DNA of 64,000 nt from JACPPO01 sp965262505. Lineage in GTDB: Bacteria; Acidobacteriota; Vicinamibacteria; Vicinamibacterales; UBA2999. Location: positions 5,022,001 to 5,086,000 of the forward strand of contig CBDHFM010000030.1 of the NCBI GenBank assembly GCA_965262505.1, in the 5' to 3' direction. Under the pieces are notes generated by a model. It did not search any database. It worked only from the letters and a program-made list of their open reading frames with translations, and was not told where the DNA came from. Position numbers and translations under genes: made by a program. Positions 35,510 to 43,974 of the stretch are shown here, in pieces; the stretch's first letter is position 1; every line of letters starts with the position of its first letter.

Positions 35510-35543
35510 GTCGGCCGGCCACGCGTACGCGTGGCCGGCCGAC
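35510..35543. repeat. 34-bp perfect palindrome
   Basis: GTCGGCCGGCCACGCGT (35510-35526) is followed directly by its exact reverse complement, with no spacer. It lies between the end of the OLD gene and an IS5-group end. No T-tract follows, so it is not a typical terminator. Confidence 0.85.
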
Positions 35544-35599
35544 GCGGCGTTGGTGCATGAATCGAACCCCACCCAGAACGATCCCGACCCAGGGGACTT

Positions 35600-36448
35600 T
35601 CATCGGCCGATGGCGTACGAGTCTGGCCTTCCCAGGTCGGTCATCTGATTCAAGATGTGGCACGCGATGAGCACCTCGGCTTGTTGCCCTCCGGGAGCTC
35701 GGGCGCGAAGGCGATCCCCGATGATCGACTTGTACCGGAAGACGGCGTTCTCCACGCGGGCCTGCCGATAATACCCAGCCTCCGCCTTCCACCGACGGCG
35801 CCCGATCTGCTTCATCTTCCGGATCGTGCGATCCCGAGCGCTCGACCGTGGTCTCCGTCGCGACACCCGTGCCGCCTTGTTCGGAGGGACCACGACGATT
35901 GCGTCCCGGGCCGTGGCCGCCGCGTAGAACGCGATCGTGTCGTAGGCCGCGTCGGCCGTGACGCGTGCGAGGTCGGCGTGGAGCGCCTCGATCAAACCGA
36001 CACCGGTCGTCGCGTCGTCGACCGTCGCCTCGGTCAACGTGTGGGCCACGATCACACCCGCCCCGTCGACGCCGAGATGGAGCTTCTTCCAGCCGCGCTG
36101 GCCGCGACCGCCGTGCTTGGCCGTGGCCCACTCACCTTCGCCGGCGATCGAGAGGCCCGTGCTATCGACGATGAGATGAATCGGCCCCTTGACCGGGACG
36201 CGGTGCAGCCCGACGGCCAGGTACCGACTCCGGCGAGAAAGCGTGATGTGGTCGGGCGCCTCGAGATCGACGTCCATCGAGGCGAGGACCGACCGCACAA
36301 AGCCCTCCGCTTGGCGCAAGGGCAGACGGAAGACAAGTCGGAGTGTCAACGTGGTGCTGATCGCGAGATCCGAGAACCGCTGCTGCCCGCCCGGTTGACC
36401 AGACGGCGACGGTCGCCACGCGTCCCGCGCGTCGGCAGACAGCCACAG
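35600..36448 (-). pseudogene. IS5 (IS903-group) transposase, 5' truncated
   Basis: Contains the DDE core (HLIVDSTGLSIAGEGEW, RVTADAAYDTIAFY, ARVENAVFRYKSIIGD) and the right end near 35545 (GGCGTTGGTGCATGAATC). The first ~35 codons are cut off by a 256-bp deletion derivative of the same family inserted at 36449. It is diverged from the copy at 50190. Confidence 0.85.
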
Positions 36449-36704
36449 GGCGTTGTTGCATGAATACCCTGTGGGGGTGGGGCGGTTTGGCCCGCACTTC
36501 TCGTGACACTCCGCAGGAGCCACACTACAGGGATGCAGTCGAAGGTTCATCCCAGGTATAAGACGAAGTACCGCGTTGCGAACTGGCCGGCCTATAACCA
36601 AGCCCTCGTTCGAGGCTACTATGCGCTCTCACCCAAAGGGGTACGCGAGGTGTCCCGCTGGACTGCCGCGCTGACGGGCCAGTGACGATTCGTGCAACAA
36701 CGCC
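36449..36704 (+). mobile_element. IS5-group deletion derivative (256 bp)
   Basis: Left end GGCGTTGTTGCATGAATA and right end ATTCGTGCAACAACGCC are intact. Only the first ~25 transposase codons (MQSKVHPRYKTKYRVANWPA) remain between them. It is non-autonomous and inserted in the truncated IS5 copy to its left. Confidence 0.82.
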
Positions 36705-36892
36705 ACGCGTGCCTGCGGCGGGGAATCGTCCTGCTGCTTCATGGCAGTTCCCTTGCTGGGAGACGCTCGATCTCGATCAAGCGACTGGTGCGCGAGATGG
36801 TCGAGTGGTTCGCCGCGGCCTCATGCAGATCCAGGCCCCAGAAAGTTCCGCGCGTTGTACCCCGACATGCCGGCCAGCACCGGCTGCCGAGT

Positions 36893-37131
36893 CTTCGCCT
36901 TTCGGGTGGCCAGCAGATGCGGATGGACACCGGAGCGGGTCGCCATCTCCGTCATCGTTGCTTCCGCGCGCAACGCCTCCCACGTGACCTTCGCCTTCAA
37001 CTCGAGGCGGTCGAGCTTCCAGACGACGAGCACGTCGCCCGTCCGGAGCGCGCGCACACAGCTGTCGAGTCCCGGGCGGTCGTCGCGTACGCCGGACGCG
37101 AAGTCGTGGTAGACGTGGCCGGCGTCGACCC
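36893..37131 (-). pseudogene. Serine recombinase fragment joined to IS3 orfA fragment
   Basis: Reading on the minus strand from 37131: YHDFASGVRDDRPGLDSCVR then ALRTGDVLVVWKLDRL, the N-terminal resolvase domain after its catalytic Ser. It is joined directly to KAKVTWEALRAEATMTEMAT then RSGVHPHLLATRKAK, an IS3 OrfA helix-turn-helix. Two unrelated mobile-element genes were fused by deletion. The region 36705-36892 carries nothing else that I recognise. Confidence 0.7.
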
Positions 37132-37132
37132 C

Positions 37133-38216
37133 GGCGTTGGTGCACGGATCCCGCGCCCTCGGTGAGCCAGGATCGACCTCCTGGCCACCGTGGCGACAGC
37201 AGGTGCATGATCTCGACATGCAGTCGAGCGTGCACCCAAAGTACAAGACAAAATACCACGTCGGGAATTGGCCGGCATACGACCGAGCGCTGGTCCAGCG
37301 AGGCGATATCACCGTGTGGTTGGCCCCGGATGCGACCGCCACTTGGGAGGCCGTGGGCGTCGGCACACGTGGCGGGCAGTTGCAGTATTCCGATCTCGCC
37401 ATCGAAACCGCGCTGACGCTCCGGCTCATCTTCCACCTGCCCCTGCGGCAGACTGAAGGCTTCTTGACGTCGATCTTCGGGATGCTGGGTCTCGACCTGT
37501 CCGCGCCCGATCACACTACGCTCTCCCGGCGTGGCCAGCATCTCGACCTCCCGCTGCGTCGCGCCCCCACGGGTGCCGGCCTGCATCTCATTGTCGACAG
37601 CACGGGCCTCTCGATCGTGGGCGAGGGTGAATGGGCCGCGGCGAAACATGGAGGACGGGGGAGGCGAGGCTGGAAGACGCGGCATCTCGGTGTCGACCGG
37701 TCGGGTGTGATCGTCGCCCGGGCCCTGACGGAGGCGAGCGTCGACGACGCGACGACTGGCATCACGCTGATCGAGGCGGTCGACGGCGCCCTCGGACGGG
37801 TGACGGCGGATGCCGCCTACGATACGATCGGCTTTTACGAGGCCGCCGGTGCGCGTGGCGCCACTGTCGTGGTTCCGCCGACGAGTACGGCCCACGTGTC
37901 TCGACACGGACCGCGGTCGAGCGCTCGTGATCGCACGATCCTGGCGGTCAAGGAGAGAGGACGGCGACGCTGGACGAAGACGTCGGGCTATCATGGGCAG
38001 GCCCGTGTGGAGAACGCGTTCTTCCGGTACACGTCGATCATCGGAGACAGCCTTCGAGCGTGCAGTCCCGCAGGGCGGGGGACTGAGGTCGACCTCGCGT
38101 GCAACATCCTGAATCAGATGACTGGGCTTGGCAGGCCAATGTCGTACCGCATCGGTCGGTGAAGGAACTGTGGATCGGGATCGGTGCGGGCTAGCTCCGA
38201 TTCATGCAACAACGCC
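37133..38216 (+). mobile_element. IS5-group element, complete (1084 bp)
   Basis: Left end GGCGTTGGTGCACGGATC, right end GATTCATGCAACAACGCC, with one transposase gene. It belongs to a different subtype from 50106-51187. No target duplication is seen. Confidence 0.85.
37218..38162 (+). CDS. IS5 (IS903-group) transposase
   Basis: 314 aa. N-terminal HPKYKTKYHVGNWPAYDRAL, then SDLAIETALTLRLIFHLPLR, LHLIVDSTGLSIVGEGEW (Asp), GRVTADAAYDTIGFYEAAGA (Asp) and VENAFFRYTSIIGD (Glu). The reading frame is complete. It is co-family with 5847, 35600 and 50190. Confidence 0.9.
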   Translation: MQSSVHPKYKTKYHVGNWPAYDRALVQRGDITVWLAPDATATWEAVGVGTRGGQLQYSDLAIETALTLRLIFHLPLRQTEGFLTSIFGMLGLDLSAPDHTTLSRRGQHLDLPLRRAPTGAGLHLIVDSTGLSIVGEGEWAAAKHGGRGRRGWKTRHLGVDRSGVIVARALTEASVDDATTGITLIEAVDGALGRVTADAAYDTIGFYEAAGARGATVVVPPTSTAHVSRHGPRSSARDRTILAVKERGRRRWTKTSGYHGQARVENAFFRYTSIIGDSLRACSPAGRGTEVDLACNILNQMTGLGRPMSYRIGR

Positions 38217-38229
38217 CCGGCCCGCCGGA

Positions 38230-38315
38230 GAGCAACACGGCGGCGACAGGGATGCCGACGATCGGCGGGACGGCGCAGGTCGGGGAGGCGTCTCTACGTC
38301 GGGGAGCTCTGGCAC
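38230..38315 (-). pseudogene. Possible Fpg/Nei glycosylase 5' stub
   Basis: GTG 38315, 9 nt after the sirtuin stop, reads MPELPDVET. The Pro-Glu pair after the initiator and the PELP.VE pattern are the catalytic N-terminus of formamidopyrimidine-DNA glycosylases. Homology ends within about 10 codons, and the IS5 element begins at 38216. It may be a stub or a chance match. Confidence 0.35.
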
Positions 38316-38323
38316 GGAAGGGC

Positions 38324-39073
38324 CTATACAAGTGCGGGCAGGATGGCGCCGATCTCGCCGTGCATGACCACGTCTGCGATGACGTCCAGCGGGGTCGGCT
38401 CGCGGTTGACGATGATCAGCCGCGCGCCGGCGCGCTTGGCGATTCGGGGAATCGACGCCGCCGGCTCGACCACCAGCGAGGAGCCGACTGCAAGCAGCAG
38501 GTCGCAGGACTCGGCGGCCGCATACGCCCGCACCATAACGTCGTGCGGCATTGCCTGGCCGAAAGACACGGTCGCCGGCTTGAGCAACCCGCCGCACGCC
38601 GTGCAGCGCGGGGCGAGCTCGCCGCCCGCCACCCGCTGGCACGCCTCGTCGGACGGTATGTGATCGCCGCAGGTCAGACAGACCGCCTCGGTCGTGGTGC
38701 CGTGCAGCTCCAGGACGAGGTCGGCCGGCAACCCTGACCGCTGGTGCAGGCGTTCGATATTCTGCGTGATCATCGCCTGCAGCTTGCCCTGCGCGTGCAG
38801 CGCAACGAACGCGTGGTGCCCGGCGTTCGGGCGCGCGTCGCGCATGGCGGGCCACCCCTCCATCTTCTGCCGCCAGTATTCGATCCGATCAGCCTCGCTC
38901 GATAGGAATTCCTGGAAGTAGACAGTCCGGTTGCGCGCCCATACGCCCTCCGGACTCCGAAAATCTGGCACACCCGACTCCGTCGAGATGCCGGCGCCGG
39001 TGAAGCCCACGATGCGTGACGCGCTTGCGACCAGCTCACGGGCGGTCTGCTTCTCCGAACTCCCGTCCGTCAT
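38324..39073 (-). CDS. cobB: NAD-dependent protein deacylase (sirtuin)
   Basis: 249 aa. Motifs in order: IVGFTGAGISTESGVPDFR (NAD pocket), MITQNIERLHQRSG, LVLELHGTTTEAV (catalytic His), zinc ribbon CLTC..CTAC, and LLLAVGSSLVVEPAASIP. It removes acyl groups from lysines using NAD. ATG 39073 (MTDGSSEKQ) is preferred because sequence further upstream belongs to an IS5 end at 39166. It is a housekeeping sirtuin, distinct from the defence-like SIR2 protein at 30559. Confidence 0.92.
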   Translation of the reverse strand: MTDGSSEKQTARELVASASRIVGFTGAGISTESGVPDFRSPEGVWARNRTVYFQEFLSSEADRIEYWRQKMEGWPAMRDARPNAGHHAFVALHAQGKLQAMITQNIERLHQRSGLPADLVLELHGTTTEAVCLTCGDHIPSDEACQRVAGGELAPRCTACGGLLKPATVSFGQAMPHDVMVRAYAAAESCDLLLAVGSSLVVEPAASIPRIAKRAGARLIIVNREPTPLDVIADVVMHGEIGAILPALV

Positions 39074-39165
39074 TGCTACGCTAACGGTGGCCGGGTCTCC
39101 AGAAAGCGCTGACACGAAGCCCGGCCGTACCGCTTGCGGTCGAGGATCTGGCCTCGCTCGTTCGC

Positions 39166-39232
39166 GGCGTTGTTGCATGAATCGTCACTGGCCCGCACGA
39201 TACCAACCGACAGGATTCTTACCTGCCGACTG
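39166..39232 (-). mobile_element. IS5-group right-end fragment
   Basis: GGCGTTGTTGCATGAATCGT and the next ~45 bp match the right end of the IS5 elements in reverse orientation. There is no transposase. Confidence 0.7.
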
Positions 39233-39264
39233 GCATCCAGATGTTCCTGCGCTGACGTTTTCCC

Positions 39265-39350
39265 TGTCGGCGATGGCCAAAAATGGAAATCCCGGTTCAG
39301 TGTGCAGGGGCCCTGACTCGGCGACTAAAATGGAAATCGGTTCAGACATG
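39265..39350. mobile_element. IS21-like terminal repeats, remnant
   Basis: Starts TGTCGGCGATGG and contains two direct repeats, AAAATGGAAATC(CC)GGTTCAG, about 50 bp apart. This arrangement is characteristic of the multiple binding sites at IS21-family ends. No istA/istB gene is present. Confidence 0.45.
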
Positions 39351-39415
39351 GCCAAACACCTGCGACCATCGGGCCGACGACGCGTGCTCAGACATGTTGA
39401 TACAAATTGAGACGA

Positions 39416-41320
39416 ATGGCTGACTTCCCGATCCGCCCGCAGCGGCTCCTCGACCGCCTGAACCACGAGTTTGAGCGACTCCACACGGCGAAGGAGAACG
39501 CCTTCTGGACGGCTCGCATGGGACTGCTCGCTGACGCGGACGCGGGGCAGGCGACACTGAACGAGCGCGAGCGTGAGCTCGCCGGCTTCATGCACGACCC
39601 GGCGCGACTTCGCATGGTCGTCGAGGAGGTCGCGGCGATCGAACGGGGCGAGACCCAGGCGACACCCGAGCAACGGCTGGCGATCGACGGGTGGCGGCGC
39701 ACGTTCGAGGCGCAGGTTATCGAGCACGCGGAGGCCCGCGACCTACACAGCGAGCTGGTCGAGGACGAAGGCCGTCTCTCAAGGTTCCGCCGCGACATGC
39801 CACTCGGATACGTCGACGCGACCAAGGGACCGGTGCGCGCCAGCTCGGTTGAGTTGTCGGTCATGCTCACCACCGATCCCGACGAGGGACGGAGACGAGC
39901 AGCGTGGGAAGGGCTTCGGACGATCGAGCCGTTCGTCCTGTCGCACGGCTTCCTCGACTTGGTGCGCAAGCGGAACCGTTTGGGCCGTCTGCTCGGGGGC
40001 GTCGACTTCTACGACGCCACGGTGCGCCGCACCGAAGGTCTGACCAAGGCCGAAATCTTCGCTTGGCTCGACGAGCTGGAGGTCAAAACCCGCGCCCGCA
40101 CCCGCGCCTCATTGCGCGAGCTGGCCGCTCTGAAGGGGGACGATGCCCTTCGACCGTGGAACCTGCGATTCGCCGTGTCAGGGGACGTCACGACCGCAAA
40201 GGACCTCCATTTCCCGTTCGGCGCCTCGCTTGCCCGATGGGGCCGCTCGTTTGGCGCCCTCGGCATCGGCTATCGCGGCGCGCAGCTGGTCCTCGACCTC
40301 GTCGATAGGCAAGGGAAGTACGAGAACGGGTTCATGCACGGGCCGGTGCCCGCGTGGCGTGAGCGGGGCACGTGGCGCCCGGCGCGTATCCAGTTCACGG
40401 CGAACGCTATCCCCGGCATGGTGGGCTCGGGGCAACGCGCCACCGAGACCCTCTTTCACGAAGGGGGACACGCCGCCCACTACGCGAACGTCGACATGCC
40501 GGCGCCGTGCTTCGCGCAGGAGTTCGCGCCCTCGTCGGTAGCGATGGCTGAGACGCAGAGCATGTTTCTCGACAGTCTGCTGTCCGACGCGGACTGGCAG
40601 ACGCGCTACGCGCACACGGTCGACGGCCAGACGATGCCATTCGCGCTGATCGAGAAAGCGATTCGCCAAGGGCAGCCGCACGCCGCGTTCGCCGTGCGGT
40701 CAATGTTGGCGGTCTGCTACGCGGAGAAGGCGATCTACGAGATCCCCGACGACGTGCTGACCGCCGAACGCGTCCTGCAAGAGGTGCGCGACATCGAGCG
40801 CCGCCTCCTGTTTCTTGATGAGGGGAGCCCCCGGCCAGTGCTGTCGGTGCCGCACCTCCTGTCGAGCGACAGCAGTGCCTACTACCATGGCTACGTCCTG
40901 GCTGAGATGGCGGTAGCCCAGACGCGGGTGTTTTTCGAACACCGGGACGGCCACCTGACCGACAACAGGCGGATTGGCGCGGACCTTCGTGACTCGTACT
41001 GGCGCGAGGGGAACCTCCGCCGGTTCGGCGAGTTTGTCGAGCGGTTGACCCGCCGTCCGTTATCAGCGGACGACATGGCCCAGCGCGTCAACCGAGAGCC
41101 GGATGAGGCCGTCGACGACGCACGAGCGCGTATCGACACCCTGGCCGACGTGCCCCCTTTCACCGACACAGTGGCGCTTGGCGCGACGATTCGGGTCGTC
41201 GATGGCCATGACGTCGTCGCGTCGCTCGCCGACGGCGATTCGTTCGAGGAGATGGCCGACACGTTCCGGACATGGGTTGAGCGTCGCGCGGCCGCACGCT
41301 TGGAGACGTCGCCGGACTAG
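39416..41320 (+). CDS. M3-family metallopeptidase (oligopeptidase)
   Basis: 634 aa. The zinc site ATETLFHEGGHAAHY (HExxH form HEGGH) is at about residues 340-354, with the downstream EFAPSSVAMAETQSMF segment likely giving the third ligand. Also FMHGPVPAWRERGTWRPARI before it and SSDSSAYYHGYVLAEMA near residue 490, as in thimet/PepF-like enzymes. The protein is cytoplasmic with no signal, and degrades oligopeptides. ATG 39416 gives MADFPIRPQRLL. The stop TAG is also the left CTAG of the MITE at 41317. Confidence 0.88.
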   Translation: MADFPIRPQRLLDRLNHEFERLHTAKENAFWTARMGLLADADAGQATLNERERELAGFMHDPARLRMVVEEVAAIERGETQATPEQRLAIDGWRRTFEAQVIEHAEARDLHSELVEDEGRLSRFRRDMPLGYVDATKGPVRASSVELSVMLTTDPDEGRRRAAWEGLRTIEPFVLSHGFLDLVRKRNRLGRLLGGVDFYDATVRRTEGLTKAEIFAWLDELEVKTRARTRASLRELAALKGDDALRPWNLRFAVSGDVTTAKDLHFPFGASLARWGRSFGALGIGYRGAQLVLDLVDRQGKYENGFMHGPVPAWRERGTWRPARIQFTANAIPGMVGSGQRATETLFHEGGHAAHYANVDMPAPCFAQEFAPSSVAMAETQSMFLDSLLSDADWQTRYAHTVDGQTMPFALIEKAIRQGQPHAAFAVRSMLAVCYAEKAIYEIPDDVLTAERVLQEVRDIERRLLFLDEGSPRPVLSVPHLLSSDSSAYYHGYVLAEMAVAQTRVFFEHRDGHLTDNRRIGADLRDSYWREGNLRRFGEFVERLTRRPLSADDMAQRVNREPDEAVDDARARIDTLADVPPFTDTVALGATIRVVDGHDVVASLADGDSFEEMADTFRTWVERRAAARLETSPD

Positions 41321-41418
41321 TACCCCGGCGCAGTGGTTTTGATCGATTGCCTGGGCCCACGGTCAAGAGGGGGAGGCCTGAAAGTGAACCGGTCAAATTC
41401 ACTGCGACGAGGTACTAG
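41317..41418. mobile_element. 102-bp MITE, copy 2
   Basis: Essentially identical to 10740-10841, bounded by CTAG. The first CTAG overlaps the TAG stop of the M3 peptidase, so the gene stays intact. Confidence 0.85.
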
Positions 41419-41500
41419 CATCAAGACGCTGCAGCGGGCGGGCGACCAAAGTAGGGGATTTTCCAGCTCCGCGTACTTCCATCCCCCTGCGTGCTGAGCG

Positions 41501-41734
41501 TCAGTTGGAGATTGTGTCCCGCAGCTCGAGCGCCGTGCCGCCGCCGTGCCGCACGCCGTAGGACGCCAGCAGGCTGCCCTGCTGCCGCGGCGCGCCCGAC
41601 AGGCGGTCGCCCTTGAAGGCATCGGCGCCGCCTTCGAGCAGGCCGGGCGAGTCCTGGCTCAGCTCCGCGTGGGTATAGGACCACGACCCGCAGAAGCGCA
41701 ACGCGTTCGTCAGGCCAGCGGTCCCCGCGAGCAC
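41501..41734 (-). pseudogene. TonB-dependent receptor C-terminal fragment
   Basis: Reads LRFCGSWSYTHAELSQDSPG, GDRLSGAPRQQGSLLASYGV and GGGTALELRDT, a beta-strand series typical of the barrel of TonB-dependent receptors (usually GDRLPGAPEHQ). No plug domain or N-terminus is present nearby. An IS630 element follows. Confidence 0.65.
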
Positions 41735-41802
41735 TCCCGACCGCTACGTACGCCGTGGTCTGGCGAGCTGGTACGGCGACGCATTCGACGGGAAGCCTAC
41801 CG

Positions 41803-42882
41803 CTAGTGCAGTGATTCCGAAACAGCTCGGCACTTCATGACTTTCTCCAGGATGCGCTCGGCGGGCGCGGTCCAGATGAAGGGGCCAGCCTGTTGATTGT
41901 AGTTATGGATGTAGGCCTGGATCGCGTCAATGAGGTCGCGGACGCCGAGGAAGTCCCCGCGCCGAATCTGCTCCTTCGTGAGATGGGCGAACCAGACTTC
42001 GACGAGATTGAGCCACGACGCGCTCGTGGGAATGCAATGGAGGTGGAAGCGCGGATGCCGCTGCAGCCACCGCTGAATCGCGGGATGCTTATGCGTGGCG
42101 TAGTTGTCGACGATGGCATGCACGTCGATGTCGGCCGGCGTGTCGGCGTCGAGCACGTTGAGACAGTTCCGAAACTCTTGATGTCGATGGCGGGCGTGGC
42201 AGGAGCCGATCACCGTGCCGTCGAGGACATTCAGCGCCGCGAACAGGGTGGTCGTGCCATGTCGTTGGTAGTCGTGGGGCATCGTCCCGGCTCGGCCCGG
42301 CTTCAGCGGCAGCCCCGGCTGCGATCGTTGCAGGGCTTGAATCTGGCTCTTCTCATCAACACAAACCACGAGGGTCTTGTCCGGCGGCTTCACGTACAGC
42401 CCCACGACATCGGTCAGCTTCTCGACGAACGCGGGATCGGTCGACAGCGTGAAGGTGCGGACACGATGCGGCTGCAGGCCATGCGCGACCCAGATCCGAT
42501 GGATCGACGCGGGACTCAGGCCCTGGGTGGCGGCCATCGACCGCAAACTCCACTGCGTCGCGCGTGGCGGCGCCCGGTGCAGCGTTGCCTCGACGACCTG
42601 TTGTTCGCGAGCGGCGGCAATCTGCCGTTTCCGACCTCGTCCCGGCGCATCGCGCCGCAACGCGTCGGGACCACCCGCCGCGCATCGCCGCCGCCACAAG
42701 CGGACGGTATCCTGGCTCGTATCGAGCTGCCGCGCGACGTGCTTACTTGGCATCCCACGCGCGGCCAACAAGACGATGCGACTGCGAAAGACCAACCGCT
42801 GCGGTGTGGTGCCGGCGCGCACCCAGCGCGCCAATGTGGCACGCTGCTCGTCGGTCAGCGGCAATGCGGCAACTCGATTCAT
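41803..42882 (-). CDS. IS630-family transposase
   Basis: 359 aa, full length. HTH region MPSKHVARQLDTSQDTVRLW; catalytic DDE at VVCVDEKSQIQALQRSQPG (Asp), VHAIVDNYATHKHPAI (Asp) and SWLNLVEVWFAHLTKEQIRR (Glu). The stop codon TAG is completed by the flanking TA target and the next base, so the element relies on its target for termination. ATG 42882 gives MNRVAALPLTDEQ. Confidence 0.9.
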   Translation of the reverse strand: MNRVAALPLTDEQRATLARWVRAGTTPQRLVFRSRIVLLAARGMPSKHVARQLDTSQDTVRLWRRRCAAGGPDALRRDAPGRGRKRQIAAAREQQVVEATLHRAPPRATQWSLRSMAATQGLSPASIHRIWVAHGLQPHRVRTFTLSTDPAFVEKLTDVVGLYVKPPDKTLVVCVDEKSQIQALQRSQPGLPLKPGRAGTMPHDYQRHGTTTLFAALNVLDGTVIGSCHARHRHQEFRNCLNVLDADTPADIDVHAIVDNYATHKHPAIQRWLQRHPRFHLHCIPTSASWLNLVEVWFAHLTKEQIRRGDFLGVRDLIDAIQAYIHNYNQQAGPFIWTAPAERILEKVMKCRAVSESLH

Positions 42883-42939
42883 GGGCCGCAAGGTACCAAA
42901 CCGTCCGCCTACGTACAAGTAGTTTCGCGATCACTGCAC
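41806..42939 (-). mobile_element. IS630-family element 2 (1134 bp)
   Basis: Inverted ends GTGCAGTGAT / ATCACTGCAC, flanked by TA on both sides (41804-41805 and 42940-42941). It is unrelated in sequence to the element at 2861. Confidence 0.92.
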
Positions 42940-43115
42940 TAGCGGCGAGCCGTTCGACAGCAACGGCGGCTTGACGCGCCTAAATCGGCTGATTTATCAG
43001 AACTTATGATCCTGAATTTCAAGACTTTTGATCCGCTACAGCCGGCAGATTTTTCGGACAAGACGATCGGGGATTTCGATGTGTCGAGGGATAGCCTCGA
43101 CGGCTCCGCTGCCGC

Positions 43116-43808
43116 TCACCCCAACAAGCCCGGAAATCCGGCGACCACACTCCTCTTCCCGTCATCCGAGATCGGATCCTCACCGAGGTAGACGTCAAAC
43201 AGAGCCCCGCACAGGGCCCTTGAGTTGATGGGGGGGCGCTCGTCTCCGCCAACCGAGGTCGCCAAGCGTCCCGCGGGACCGCAGGAGAAGACGACCTCCG
43301 TGCCAGTCCTGACCTCGTTTACGTCGAAGTAGCGGCGGAACCTGTCCAGCGCCGCCAGCTCGTCAACGCCAATGGTGTCTGTCACCGCCCGCACTAGTCG
43401 GGGTCTCAGGGCCTCGTCGAAGGCCTCGGCTACGTCATCGCCATCGACGGTACGCGTCATGACCAGCCGGAGCGTCATGTCGAAGTCCAGGTCGAGGAGA
43501 TGCCGATAGAAGCTCTCGTCGTCTTCGAGCGTCGGCGCCGATACGCCGGCAAACCGGGAAAGAGATGCTCGAGCGCCCTCCGGATCGACATAGAGTCCGA
43601 ACGCGTAGATCTTCACCCTAAAGACTGTCCGCTGCCGGATCGCCGTGCCCATGAGCCAGTGCGGCGTCGTGCCGCCAGGCGGTGTGAGCGAGAGAGGGAA
43701 CGGGGTTCCGCTGCGAGGCTCGTCGACCGTGTCCGGGGCGGTCGACTGGGCCATGGCGGAAATCGACACCGTCGCGAACATGAGGAGCGTTAGGACGGAC
43801 CGAGTCAT
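43116..43808 (-). CDS. Chalcone-isomerase-like exported protein
   Basis: 230 aa with a signal peptide (VLTLLMFATVSISAMAQ). The core motif AIRQRTVFRVKIYAFGLYVD and LRLVMTRTVDGDDVAEAFDEAL match the CHI-like (chalcone_3) family of bacterial periplasmic proteins. The plant catalytic residues cannot be confirmed. Bacterial members have no established reaction. It lies alone on the minus strand, 166 nt from the lgt stop. Confidence 0.78.
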   Translation of the reverse strand: MTRSVLTLLMFATVSISAMAQSTAPDTVDEPRSGTPFPLSLTPPGGTTPHWLMGTAIRQRTVFRVKIYAFGLYVDPEGARASLSRFAGVSAPTLEDDESFYRHLLDLDFDMTLRLVMTRTVDGDDVAEAFDEALRPRLVRAVTDTIGVDELAALDRFRRYFDVNEVRTGTEVVFSCGPAGRLATSVGGDERPPINSRALCGALFDVYLGEDPISDDGKRSVVAGFPGLLG

Positions 43809-43974
43809 CTCACCGTTGCCCGTTCTCCATAGCCACAGCAGGCCGCATGCCTGGAAGCTCCTCCCTCACGGACCTGCTCGCGATGGCTGATCGTACCTCG
43901 CGGGGTGCCAGGCTGCGCGGGGGCTTGCCCCCCCTGTTGTGGACAACAGCGAGCGCACTGACTTCCGAACGGAC

